This document shows positions 1-8,714 of a stretch of DNA of 63,268 bases, piece after piece. The stretch is from Prochloraceae cyanobacterium. Its GTDB lineage: Bacteria > Cyanobacteriota > Cyanobacteriia > Cyanobacteriales > JASJDA01. The DNA is taken from NCBI GenBank assembly GCA_030065755.1, contig JASJDA010000020.1:1-63268 (forward strand). The letters run 5' to 3'. Position 1 is the stretch's first letter; each line of letters begins with the position of its first letter. A program made the position numbers and the translations under genes. The notes under the pieces are model-generated. The model was not told where the DNA came from and made no database searches. It was given only the letters and a program-made list of their open reading frames with translations.

Positions 1-16
1 GGTAACGAATAATTCA

Positions 17-100
17 TTTTTAATAAGGAAGTCCTCTATAGCAGTCTAGTTAACTGCGAAGGGCGATAAGTTATCGGGAAAAGGACTTCCTTATTAAAAA
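17..100. repeat. Palindromic MITE-like element, copy A
   Basis: Two 19-base arms (17-35 and 82-100) are perfect reverse complements and enclose a 46-base core. The core (CTATAGCAGTC, then TAAGTTATC) closely matches the core of the element at 47393-47462, but the arm sequences differ while staying self-complementary. The position suggests insertion into the domain I-III region of the group II intron. I infer a non-autonomous mobile palindrome. No transposase is present. Confidence 0.6.
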
Positions 101-239
101 TAATTTTCTTCCACCGATACATTGAGTAGTCAACCAAGACGCAAAAAATCTACATAAGTAGGTAACTCAGAGGGAAGATTGCGTAAGAAGCAAATGCCTG
201 GGGTAACCCCCAAGGATAAGCTGACGTACGCACGGAAAC

Positions 240-2201
240 ATGAATGATAAAAGCTATCAACAGAGAGCAAAGTTACCGATGAGTAAGTCGTCACACGACC
301 GAAAAAGTAAAATTGAATACTGGCATCAAATCCCTTGGAAAAGGGCAGAGAAAGTCGTGTTCTCTCTCCAGAGACGGATTTATCAAGCTAGTCAACGTGG
401 CGATGTCAAAGCTATCCGCAGACTACAAAAACTACTGCTCCGAAGCTTCTTTGCTAAAGCAATAGCGGTTAGAAGGGTAACGACCGATAATCAAGGCAAG
501 AAAACGGCAGGGATAGACGGGATTAAATCTCTAACACCCAAACAACGGTTAGAACTGGTTTACTCGCTTAACCCACTAACGGGTAAAGCCAAATCTGTAC
601 GTAGAGTATGGATACCAAAACCAGGGAAGGACCAGAAAAGACCGTTAGGAATTCCAACTATGGAAGACCGAGCTAGGCAATGCCTAGTAAAACTTGCACT
701 TGAACCTGAATGGGAAGCTCGTTTTGAACCAAACTCCTATGGTTTTAGACCTGGAAGAAGCTGTCATGACGCTATAACAGCAATATTCAATGCACTACGC
801 TATAAAATAGCTTACGTGCTAGATGCAGATATAGCCAAATGTTTTGACAGAATAAACCATAAAGTCCTACTAGAGAAACTCAACACCTTCCCTGCCATGA
901 GACGGCAGATAAAAGCCTGGCTGAAATCGGAAACAAAGGATGGAAAAGAATTATTTCCGTCAAAGGAAGGCACACCACAAGGAGGAGTGATTTCTCCCTT
1001 ATTAGCTAATATCGCACTACACGGATTGGAAAACCATCTTAAAACATGGATAAGAGGAAAGTCCCTCAGACATCCAAGCGGACAGATGAAATCTCGCATA
1101 CAAAGAGAGACATCCCTAGGTGTAATAAGATACGCAGATGACTTTGTAATCATACACGAAGACATCGAAATACTAAATGAGGCTACAGAAATCACAAGAA
1201 ACTGGTTATCAAAGATAGGACTAGAACTAAAACCAGAAAAAACAAGAGTTTGCCACTCACTAGATAGACATGAAAAAGAAAAACCAGGTTTTGATTTTCT
1301 CGGATTCAATATCCGACATTATAAAACTGGAAAACATCATGCTAACAAAACAACAACAGGAAACATAAAACCCTACACCCTTAACATCAAACCGTCAAAA
1401 GAAGCCTATCTAAAACACTATAGGGAAATCTCCCAAATAGTAGATAGATTCAAAGCAGCTAAGCAAGAAAACTTAATAAACAAACTGAATCCCATCATAA
1501 GAGGATGGTCTAACTACTACAAATACTCAGTATGTAGCGAAATCTTCAGCAAAACAGACCACCTAATCTTCTGGAAGCTCAAAAAATGGGCTGACAAAAG
1601 ACACCCAAACAAATCCTGGAAATTCAAAAAGCCTAAATACTGGAAAACCATAGGAGGTGACAAATGGGTTTTCTCAGATGGAAAACACAGACTCATCAAA
1701 CATAAAAAAAATTATGATGAGGCAAAAAAGAAAACCAGGAAAAAGGGCAGGAAGAACCAGGGAGAGATTTTCAAAAAGGTACAAGACGTACGCTCTCCTT
1801 ACGATGGAGATAAAGTTTACTGGAGTAACAGACTAGGCAAACATCCAAATCTGCCAACGAGTAAAGCAAAACTTCTCAAATGGCAAAATGGGAAATGCCC
1901 ACACTGCGAATTAGCATTTAAACATGAAGACGTTATGGAAATCGACCATATCACCCCACGCAAAGCTGGGGGTGATAGCAGTTATAAAAATCTCCAACTT
2001 CTTCACAGACATTGCCATGATGAAACAACAAGGAACGACCTAAAACTAATTGCCGAATACCAAAACCGTAAGGAGTTGGATAAGCAATTTAACGATATAC
2101 CTGTTTTGATTAGTATTCGTGACAAGAATCATGTTCCTGAGGAGCCGTATGAGGTGAAAGTCTCACGTACGGTTTTGAAGACGAGCAGGTCGGGTGACTG
2201 A
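240..2201 (+). CDS. ltrA: Group II intron-encoded protein (reverse transcriptase, maturase, HNH endonuclease)
   Basis: This protein of 653 residues promotes intron splicing and retrohoming. The RT domain spans about 60-380, with the catalytic YADD at 298-301 and the upstream TPQGG motif near 245. The maturase X domain is at about 400-480 (RGWSNYYKY at 421-429). The C-terminal HNH domain at about 550-600 has CPHC, EIDHITP and LLHRHCH motifs, so the endonuclease looks intact. The ATG at 240 lies directly after the intron's conserved ACGGAAAC; a second ATG at residue 14 is possible. The reading frame continues through domain V and stops in domain VI, so the last 20 or so residues are encoded by ribozyme sequence. 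It appears full length and potentially active. Confidence 0.93.
   Translation: MNDKSYQQRAKLPMSKSSHDRKSKIEYWHQIPWKRAEKVVFSLQRRIYQASQRGDVKAIRRLQKLLLRSFFAKAIAVRRVTTDNQGKKTAGIDGIKSLTPKQRLELVYSLNPLTGKAKSVRRVWIPKPGKDQKRPLGIPTMEDRARQCLVKLALEPEWEARFEPNSYGFRPGRSCHDAITAIFNALRYKIAYVLDADIAKCFDRINHKVLLEKLNTFPAMRRQIKAWLKSETKDGKELFPSKEGTPQGGVISPLLANIALHGLENHLKTWIRGKSLRHPSGQMKSRIQRETSLGVIRYADDFVIIHEDIEILNEATEITRNWLSKIGLELKPEKTRVCHSLDRHEKEKPGFDFLGFNIRHYKTGKHHANKTTTGNIKPYTLNIKPSKEAYLKHYREISQIVDRFKAAKQENLINKLNPIIRGWSNYYKYSVCSEIFSKTDHLIFWKLKKWADKRHPNKSWKFKKPKYWKTIGGDKWVFSDGKHRLIKHKKNYDEAKKKTRKKGRKNQGEIFKKVQDVRSPYDGDKVYWSNRLGKHPNLPTSKAKLLKWQNGKCPHCELAFKHEDVMEIDHITPRKAGGDSSYKNLQLLHRHCHDETTRNDLKLIAEYQNRKELDKQFNDIPVLISIRDKNHVPEEPYEVKVSRTVLKTSRSGD
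2143..2174 (+). ncRNA. Group II intron domain V
   Basis: AGCCGTATGAGG, then GAAA, then the complementary 3' strand ending GTACGGTT form the typical 34-nt-class hairpin with a catalytic AGC-type base and GNRA-like tip. It is followed 6-10 nt later by a domain VI-like stem and the AT intron end. This is the catalytic core of the ribozyme and appears undamaged. Confidence 0.85.
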
Positions 2202-2216
2202 CTTGCTTAGTTTAAT

Positions 2217-3445
2217 TGCCTATTGGTGGAGTAATGGCAGCGCGGGTACCTGGAGGAATTATTTCTCCTGGAGCAGTAGGTTACGATATCAACTGCGGCG
2301 TGCGAGTGTTGGCATCAGAAATAGAATATCAAACAGCTCAAAAAAATCTCAGCGAGCTAGCAAGTAGTCTATATCACAATTGCCCCAGTGGTGTAGGAGA
2401 AAAAGGCAGTTTGCCCCTATCGATAAAAGAATTAGAGCAAGTATGTCGTCAAGGCTCTCGCTGGGCGAGAGAGCGAGGCTATGCTACAGAAGAAGATTTA
2501 GCACGTACTGAAGAATTTGGTTGTTTGGAAGGTGCGGATCCGACTAGGGTAAGTCAGAGGGCAAAAGAACGAGGCAAAGGTCAATTAGGAAGCCTCGGAG
2601 CTGGCAATCACTTTCTGGAAGTAGATGTAATTGAAAAAATTTTCCACCCCGAAGCTGCCGCAATTATGGGTCTGAAACAAGGCTGTTTGGCAGTGCAAAT
2701 TCATTGCGGTTCTCGCGGTTTTGGCCATCAAATTTGTACAGACTACGTTCGCGATTTCCAGCAGGTAGTAATCAATTATGGAATTCACCTAAGCGATCGA
2801 GAATTAGTCTGCGCCCCCATAGACTCTCCAGAAGGACGAGCATATCTAGCAGCAATGAAGTCAGCAGCTAACTATGCTTTTGCTAATCGGCAAGTATTAG
2901 CCTACCAGGCACGGCGAAGTTTTCAAGAGGTGTTTGGCAAATCTGCAGGAGAATTGCTCCTGCGCCAAGTATACGATATTGCTCACAACATGGCTAAAAT
3001 TGAGACTCACCGTATAGAAGGGGAGAAAATGACAGTCTGCGTTCACCGCAAAGGAGCAACGCGGGCATTCGGACCTGGATTTGCAGATTTACCTCCAGAA
3101 TATCGCCCTTTAGGTCAACCAGTGTTAATTCCTGGTTCCATGGGAACCAAAAGTTGGATTATGTTAGGTACTGAAGCTAACGAAGAACTTTCCTTTGGTT
3201 CTAGCTGCCACGGTGCCGGAAGAGTAATGAGTCGTAAATCTGCCAAGAGACAAATTCGAGGCGATCGCCTGCGCCAGGAACTAGAAAGAGAAGGAATCAA
3301 TGTACGCGCAGGTTCTATGTCAGGATTGGCTGAAGAAGCGCCTAAAGCTTACAAAAATATCGAAAGAGTTGTAGATGCTGTGAGCAAGGCTAATATTGCC
3401 CTCAAAGTTGCTCGCCTGCGTCCTGTAGCGGTAGTCAAAGGTTAA
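2217..3445 (+). CDS. rtcB: RNA-splicing ligase RtcB, 3' exon
   Basis: RtcB is a GTP- and Mn-dependent ligase that joins 2',3'-cyclic phosphate or 3'-phosphate RNA ends to 5'-OH ends. About 408 residues are visible, starting at the conserved (L)PIGGV near one third of the way into the family. Seen are DINCGVRV (metal ligand Cys), [19 protein letters not shown], the GSMGTKSW segment and SSCHGAGR, whose His is the guanylylated residue in the family. The C-terminus ([11 protein letters not shown]) is complete. The N-terminal exon lies upstream of the window, so a functional protein needs splicing of the group II intron. The TTG at 2216 is only an apparent start. Confidence 0.9.
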
Positions 3446-3742
3446 TGGGTCTGTGACCAAAAGTCAAATATAAAAAATTTTTTATTTACTTGGTCAACTG
3501 CTCGATCGCTTTGGCAATTAGGGGAGCGACTGAAATAACTTGCAACTGCGGCCATTTGCTGGCAGGTAGGGAAATAGTCTTGGCAAATTATCTAAACGGT
3601 CTAGTACATAAAAATAGAGCACAATAAAAACTTTCTCTCCAGTATAAGAATGACCGCAAAAAGAGCAAAAACGAAACTTGGGGGTTCCAACAGCTTTCCC
3701 ACAAGTTGAAACAATCCAAGATTCCGATGAGAATTGTTCTAA
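3446..3742 (-). pseudogene. Non-coding stretch with a possible phosphoribosyl-pyrophosphate synthetase-like C-terminal remnant
   Basis: On the minus strand, about 3582-3490 reads in one frame as FAKTISLPAS...WPQLQVISVAPLIAKAIEQLTK followed by a stop. That resembles the C-terminal tail of ribose-phosphate pyrophosphokinases (the SVAPLIAxAI type). Upstream of it the frame is closed, and another frame shows a Cys-rich stretch (FCSFCGHSY). No start codon or full domain is present. I treat it as gene debris between rtcB and the TSUP gene; the assignment is weak. Confidence 0.25.
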
Positions 3743-4555
3743 TTAAGGACTGCTATAGATTTGCCAAGCTTCCCAAATTGAGTAAGTAGCTAAAACCACC
3801 AACAAAAACCGAAAAGCGAAGCTCACCACCGAACTGGATAATTTTGGGAGAAAACGAGTGCTAATTTGAGCGCCAATCAAACCCCCAAAGCCCAGAAGTA
3901 AACCTTCTACGAACAAAACATTACCGTTGACAGCATGACCGATAGAAGCGGAGATAGCGGTAATAACGATTACACCAAGACTATTTTGAATAGCAGCTTT
4001 GATCGGATCGCCGAGTAAAAGAATTTGCAGAGGTACCATAATCACGCCCCCACCCACGCCAAATAAGCCAGCCAATAGCCCTGCTGCTCCTCCTGTGGTA
4101 ATTCTGGCAACAGTGGGATTGATTCCTACCTGCTGTTTTTCACCCTTGTTTTCAGCGTTCTTTTGTTTCGCTATAACGCGCTTGCGGAACTCGAACAGAT
4201 AAATGTTAACTAACAGTAGTAGGCCAAAACTCAACAATAACAGAGCGGGGTCGAAAATTTCTGCTAAGTAGACCCCAATTTGGGCGGTGAATAATGCTGG
4301 CAATGCCAACAAAAGAATTCGTTGAGGCTTAATGTAACCCATACGCCAATTTTGTAGGGTACCGGAAGAGGCAGTGATTGTAATAGCTAAAGCACTGGTT
4401 GCGACTGCTTGTTTGGGTTCATATCCCAAAGCTACTAAAAGGGGAACCAGAACCGTGCCCCCGCCAATCCCTAAAAATCCAGCTAGAATTCCCGAAAAAA
4501 GACCACTTATACCTAAAAAAACATTTATTGGAATCATTATTGAGAGTCTTTTCAA
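3743..4555 (-). CDS. TSUP family permease (TauE/SafE, DUF81)
   Basis: The 270-residue integral membrane protein has two homologous halves, each with the glycine-rich TSUP signature: SGILAGFLGIGGGTVLVPLL near residue 20 and AGLLAGLFGVGGGVIMVPLQ near 155, with about eight hydrophobic segments. The family exports or imports sulfur-containing or other organic anions (sulfite, sulfoacetate, sulfolactate). The substrate here cannot be read from sequence. It is the first of two TSUP genes in the window. A 91-base gap with inverted-repeat sequence separates it from the SSADH gene on the same strand, so co-transcription is uncertain. Confidence 0.88.
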   Translation of the reverse strand: MKRLSIMIPINVFLGISGLFSGILAGFLGIGGGTVLVPLLVALGYEPKQAVATSALAITITASSGTLQNWRMGYIKPQRILLLALPALFTAQIGVYLAEIFDPALLLLSFGLLLLVNIYLFEFRKRVIAKQKNAENKGEKQQVGINPTVARITTGGAAGLLAGLFGVGGGVIMVPLQILLLGDPIKAAIQNSLGVIVITAISASIGHAVNGNVLFVEGLLLGFGGLIGAQISTRFLPKLSSSVVSFAFRFLLVVLATYSIWEAWQIYSSP

Positions 4556-4570
4556 CTAAAGTAAGACAAA

Positions 4571-4641
4571 TTAACCTGAGTTCGATCTAAGTCATTTGAG
4601 CAACTTTCTTGACATCGAACCCAGGTCAAATCAGGTTAAGA
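4571..4641. repeat. Imperfect palindrome, possible terminator of the SSADH gene
   Basis: Outer arms TTAACCTGA/TCAGGTTAA and inner arms GAGTTCGAT/ATCGAACCC (with mismatch) give an imperfect stem of about 70 bases directly downstream of the minus-strand SSADH stop. There is no long T-tract, so it may be either an attenuating hairpin or a small palindromic repeat. Confidence 0.35.
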
Positions 4642-4646
4642 TAAAA

Positions 4647-6113
4647 TTATTTGGAAAAATTAACCACTACAGATTTTACTTCTAGATATTCTTCAAGTCC
4701 CTGTTTCCCACCTTCTCTACCTAAACCGGACTCTTTTAAGCCACCAAAGGGAATTTCATGGGTGTAACCAGCCGCATCATTAACGCCAATTAAACCACAA
4801 TCAAGAGCTTCAGACAACCGAATGACACGCCCTAAATCGCGAGTATAGATATAGCCCGCTAAACCGAAGGAGATGTCGTTGGCTCGTTCGATTACCTCTT
4901 CCTCAGTTTTAAAAGTCAAAATGGGAGCAACAGGACCAAAAATTTCTTGCTGACAGATGGGCCAACTATCCTCAACATTAAGAAGAACCGTAGGACTGTA
5001 GTAGCAGCCACTAACATAAACGTCGTCGGTTAAATAATTGCCGCCTAAAGCTACTCGCCCACCTCTCGATACAGCATCTTCGACTAAGCCGTGGACTTTT
5101 TGCCGTGCCGCCTCATTAATCATAGGCCCGATTTGCACGCCACTCTCAAATCCCACTCCGAGCTTCAAAGTCTTAGCTTTTTCAATAAAAGCGGCGATAA
5201 ACTGCTCCGCAATATTCTCTTGCACGTAAATCCGATTAGCGCAGATACAAGATTGCCCTCCTACTCGCAAGTACTTGATGGCAACTGCTTCTTCTGCAGC
5301 CACTTCAAGGTTAGCATCGTCAAAAACAATAAATGGGGCATTACCACCTAGCTCGAATGAGACTCGCTTAATGGACTTAGCGGCTTGCTGCATCAGTAAC
5401 TTGCCCACTTCTGTAGAGCCAGTGAAAGCAATTTTTTTGACTTTAGGATTGTTCAGCATCGCCGCACTAATAGGGATGGGATTAGCTCCTGCAATGACGT
5501 TGAGAACCCCTGGAGGAACTCCAGCATCGTGGCAAACCTTGGCAATAGCTAAGGCTGTCAGGGGAGTATCTTCTGCTGGTTTGAGAACAACGGTACAGCC
5601 TGCCGCTAGTGCTGGGGCAATTTTCCGCACCATCATAGCTGCCGGAAAATTCCAAGGGGTAATGGCAGCAACTACTCCTAAAGGCTTGGATTGAACCCAC
5701 AACCGCTTATTGGGAAATGGGGATGGGACTAAACTGCCGTACATACGACGGGACTCTTCTGCAAACCAGCCGAAGTAACCTAGAGCAAACTTAACCTCTC
5801 CCTTCGCCTCGGCAAATGGTTTACCATTTTCTAAAACGACTAGCTCAGCAATCCGATCTATCCTTTCTTCCATAATTTGCTGAGCTTTTTTGAGGATTTC
5901 AGCCCTTTGTTTGGCTGGGGTTACTGACCACTGCTTGAAAGCTCTATGTGCTGCTTCGATCGCCCGTTGGGTTTCGGCCTCTCCCCCGTCAGCTACCTCG
6001 GTAATGGGATTGCCAGTGGCAGGGTTGCTGACGCTAAACGTGCGTCCTTCATCAGCATCTACCCACTGCCCATCTATATATAATTGCTGTGCCTGCTTTA
6101 GATTGTTTGGCAT
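4647..6113 (-). CDS. gabD: NAD(P)-dependent succinate-semialdehyde dehydrogenase
   Basis: This aldehyde dehydrogenase oxidises succinic semialdehyde to succinate. In cyanobacteria the step closes the TCA bypass after 2-oxoglutarate decarboxylase, or the GABA shunt. Seen are the cofactor motif FTGSTEVGK, catalytic Glu in FELGGNAP and catalytic Cys in GGQSCICANR, plus ITPWNFP and the SSADH-like EIFGPVAP. I prefer the ATG at 6113 (MPNNLKQAQ), because family members begin near this point. An upstream GTG at 6185 would add 24 residues of unconserved sequence. No decarboxylase gene is beside it, but SucC/SucD-like genes follow about 2.6 kb away. Confidence 0.87.
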   Translation of the reverse strand: MPNNLKQAQQLYIDGQWVDADEGRTFSVSNPATGNPITEVADGGEAETQRAIEAAHRAFKQWSVTPAKQRAEILKKAQQIMEERIDRIAELVVLENGKPFAEAKGEVKFALGYFGWFAEESRRMYGSLVPSPFPNKRLWVQSKPLGVVAAITPWNFPAAMMVRKIAPALAAGCTVVLKPAEDTPLTALAIAKVCHDAGVPPGVLNVIAGANPIPISAAMLNNPKVKKIAFTGSTEVGKLLMQQAAKSIKRVSFELGGNAPFIVFDDANLEVAAEEAVAIKYLRVGGQSCICANRIYVQENIAEQFIAAFIEKAKTLKLGVGFESGVQIGPMINEAARQKVHGLVEDAVSRGGRVALGGNYLTDDVYVSGCYYSPTVLLNVEDSWPICQQEIFGPVAPILTFKTEEEVIERANDISFGLAGYIYTRDLGRVIRLSEALDCGLIGVNDAAGYTHEIPFGGLKESGLGREGGKQGLEEYLEVKSVVVNFSK

Positions 6114-6663
6114 GGCAATGATTTTAATACGGGAGATTTTGCCGTTTGGTTCGAGGGAAGATATTGTCTGCATCAAGATTCTCACTTACTTGCTACATAA
6201 TTCAATTATTTCTTAGTGTATCTAATTATTAAGAAATTACAAAATATACAAAAAAACATTGTTAAAAATACATAAAAATAATATGATTCCGCCAAATTAG
6301 CAAAGACGAGTAAGTAATATTACATAACTTCCCATGGCTACTCCTGGAGTGAGATCCCTCATTAGGTTGATTTTTGGAGATACCATATTGTTCCTCCCTT
6401 CGCTCGAGAACGAGAACTTTTTTGTCGCGATCGATACTAAAGGGGCTATCAGCTTTAATAGTCGGTCATATTAAAAGTATTTATTACTAAACATAATTAT
6501 ATCGTCGAGAGTTGTTGCTATATAACGAATACAATCTTGTTTACAAGTTTTAATGTCACCATTTCGCCACTAGAATGTCTCAATAAAGTCATATTTATTT
6601 TTTACATTTATTTACATAAAGATACATTTATTTACAACCCCTCGCTCACTGGTCTATTTGGTT
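6114..6663. other. Divergent intergenic region between SSADH and ndhD
   Basis: About 480-550 AT-rich bases lie between divergent genes and must hold both promoters. I see no convincing small gene. Short palindromes such as CGCTCGAGAACGAG followed by a T run (6402-6423) and AATTATATCGTCGAGAG (6495) are present. The last 120 bases before ndhD are strongly AT-rich with repeated ATTTATTTACA. Confidence 0.5.
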
Positions 6664-8262
6664 ATGTTTACTACCCATTTCCCTTGGCTCACAACCATAG
6701 TTCTCTTCCCTCTACTCAGCTCTCTGCTGATTCCCCTAATTCCCACTAAGGAAGGCAAAAACATCCGCACCTTTGCTCTCGGGGTAGCCTTAGCTGACTT
6801 TGCCATCGCAATTAGCGCTTTTTGGAATAACTTTAATTTAGAAAATACAGAATTTCAGTTAGTTGATACTTACTCCTGGATTCCCCAACTAGGAGTTAAT
6901 TGGTCATTAGGTGTCGATGGTATCTCCATGCCCTTGATTGTACTTGCTTGTTTCGTCACCACCCTGGCGATTTTAGCTTCCTGGAGAGTCAAGCATAGAC
7001 CCAAGCTATTTTATACTTTAATGCTGGTGATGTACGCAGCTCAAATCGGCGTACTAGCTGCTAAAGACATGTTCCTCTTCTTCGTAATGTGGGAACTAGA
7101 ATTGGTACCCGTTTACCTGCTCATCTCCATCTGGGGAAGCGAAAGAAGTCGCTACGCATCTACTAAATTTATCCTCTATAACGCACTAGCTTCTATATTC
7201 ATTCTCGTCGGTGCTTTAGCACTAGCATTCTACGGAGATAACTTTACTTTCGATATTGCTGAGTTAGCAGCAAAAGATTATCCTATCGGTCTAGCAACCC
7301 TCGTTTATGCAGGCTTCCTAATTGCATTCGCAGTTAAGATGCCCATCTTCCCCTTCCACACTTGGCTTCCAGATGCACACCAAGCTTCCTTGGCTGCTGT
7401 CTCCATGGTTATCACTGGTGTACTGAAAATGGGTAGCTACGGTTTAATCCGCTACAACGTAGAAATGTTCCCTGAAGCACACATGAGTTTTGCCCCAGTG
7501 TTAGTGATTCTCGGAGTAGTCAACATAGTTTACGGTGCTTTTGTAGCCTTCGGACAAACACACCTGATGAGAAGACTTGCTTACGCAGCTATCTCTCACA
7601 TGGGCTTTGTCTTGATTGGAATTGGCGCTTACACCGCAGTGGGAATGAACGGTGCCATGCTTCAGTTAATCTCTCACGGTTTAATCGCAGCAGCAATGTT
7701 CTTCTTAGCTGGAGTAGCCTACAAGAGTGCTGGCAGCCTTTGGATGGACAAAATCACTGGCTTAGCTTTTGAAATGCCCAAGACTTTTGCACTGTTCAGT
7801 ATTTTGGTCATGGCTGGTGTGGGACTACCTGGAACAAGCGCTTTCGTAGCAGAAATCACCGTGTTCCTAGGAATGGCTACTAGCGATGTTTACAGTACAG
7901 CCTTCAAGGTACTGGTAATCTTCCTAGCTGCTGTAGGTGTAATTGTAACTCCTATCTACTTCTTATCTACTTTACGAGTTATCTTCTACGGTAAAAACGA
8001 AAACGGTTTCAAAGTAGACAAGTATGAAATAGATGCTAATCCTCGCGAAGTCTTTATCGCCGCTAGCATCATCATCCCAGTAATCGCAGTAGGTTTCTAT
8101 CCCAAGCTTTTAACTAACACCTACGATGCTAAAACTGTAGAACTAGCCAATAGAGCACAAGCTGTAATCCCTGTAGTCGCACAACAACAAGAAAAATCAG
8201 TAGAAGCTAATCTACCTGCACCTCTAGCTACAGAAGCATTCATTGCTCCAACTCTCAAATAA
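6664..8262 (+). CDS. ndhD: NAD(P)H-quinone oxidoreductase chain 4 (NdhD)
   Basis: NdhD is an antiporter-like membrane subunit of NDH-1, the thylakoid complex that takes electrons from ferredoxin to plastoquinone in respiration and cyclic electron flow. The protein has about 532 residues and about 14 hydrophobic segments. Seen are MWELELVPVYLLI with the conserved TM5 Glu, KMPIFPFHTWLPDAHQ with the TM7 Lys, and the later SHGL region. The start is the ATG at 6664 (MFTTHFPWLTT); a TTG two codons earlier is less likely. It stands alone with its own terminator. The sequence looks like an NdhD1/D2-type protein rather than the CO2-uptake NdhD3/D4, but I am less sure of that subtype. Confidence 0.93.
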   Translation: MFTTHFPWLTTIVLFPLLSSLLIPLIPTKEGKNIRTFALGVALADFAIAISAFWNNFNLENTEFQLVDTYSWIPQLGVNWSLGVDGISMPLIVLACFVTTLAILASWRVKHRPKLFYTLMLVMYAAQIGVLAAKDMFLFFVMWELELVPVYLLISIWGSERSRYASTKFILYNALASIFILVGALALAFYGDNFTFDIAELAAKDYPIGLATLVYAGFLIAFAVKMPIFPFHTWLPDAHQASLAAVSMVITGVLKMGSYGLIRYNVEMFPEAHMSFAPVLVILGVVNIVYGAFVAFGQTHLMRRLAYAAISHMGFVLIGIGAYTAVGMNGAMLQLISHGLIAAAMFFLAGVAYKSAGSLWMDKITGLAFEMPKTFALFSILVMAGVGLPGTSAFVAEITVFLGMATSDVYSTAFKVLVIFLAAVGVIVTPIYFLSTLRVIFYGKNENGFKVDKYEIDANPREVFIAASIIIPVIAVGFYPKLLTNTYDAKTVELANRAQAVIPVVAQQQEKSVEANLPAPLATEAFIAPTLK

Positions 8263-8335
8263 TGAAATCTCTCTAATCGTTACATAGTCATAACTATTCA
8301 ACGAACAGAGAGACAATCGAACAAACTTTGCTCTC

Positions 8336-8375
8336 AATCCTACCCTTTTTGGGGTAGGATTGTACAATTTTATTT
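8336..8375 (+). terminator. Rho-independent terminator of ndhD
   Basis: A perfect 10-bp stem AATCCTACCC/GGGTAGGATT (8336-8345, 8352-8361) with a T-rich 6-nt loop is followed by a T-rich tail, 74 bases after the ndhD stop. Confidence 0.85.
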
Positions 8376-8454
8376 TTATTAGTATAGTGTGTAAAATCTT
8401 TAGGGTTCAAAAACCAAAAGTAGCTGTACAGTCAAGATTTAACCTTGACCGAGG

Positions 8455-8583
8455 GAGGTATGAAGTTTTTGGCAGCTTCAAATTAGTTGGAAAAATCTAA
8501 CTAAAACGGAGCGAGGCGTGTTTTTAAACCGCCGTAGCGACATCCGTTAGAATCCTGTCTTTTCAAAGGCAGGAGATGTCAAA
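8455..8583 (+). mobile_element. Orphan IS200/IS605-type right end (omega-RNA-like relic)
   Basis: 8549-8582 has the pattern AGAATCC, 9-bp hairpin (one G-T pair), then GGAGATGTCAA. This is the usual right end of cyanobacterial IS200/IS605 elements, which also forms the 3' scaffold of the TnpB guide RNA. An upstream GC-rich stem region (CGGAGCGAGG ... CATCCG, 8507-8545) fits the same structure. No tnpA or tnpB coding sequence is present: ndhD ends 190 bases upstream. The rest of 8375-8714 contains nothing else I can assign. Confidence 0.55.
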
Positions 8584-8714
8584 TAATAGTATCAGCCCAA
8601 TCTTTTTCGCTTGAACATTCAATACAAACTATATCTTTATTACTAAATTCTGAACTAAATTAGTATCGGCTGTATTAATTTTTATGGTCGCGTAAAATGC
8701 GACCACGATCGGTT

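Larger units (their letters stand above)
1..2216 (+). mobile_element. Group II intron, 3' part, inserted in rtcB
   Basis: The segment before 240 has the look of bacterial group II intron RNA just upstream of the protein-coding loop of domain IV (GGTAACTCAGAGGGAAG at about 161, GACGTACGCACGGAAACATG leading into the start codon). A canonical domain V lies at 2143-2174 and a domain VI-like hairpin at about 2181-2208. The 3' boundary is set by the host gene: after 2216 the reading frame continues as the conserved LPIGGV segment of RtcB, and the intron ends in AT. The 5' boundary and the first rtcB exon lie upstream of the window. A palindromic element at 17-100 sits inside the visible 5' part. 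Confidence 0.85.

Noticed and set aside
812-1309. Long minus-strand frame opposite the intron protein
   Set aside because: It is antisense to a clear RT coding region and has no domain or ribosome-binding site.
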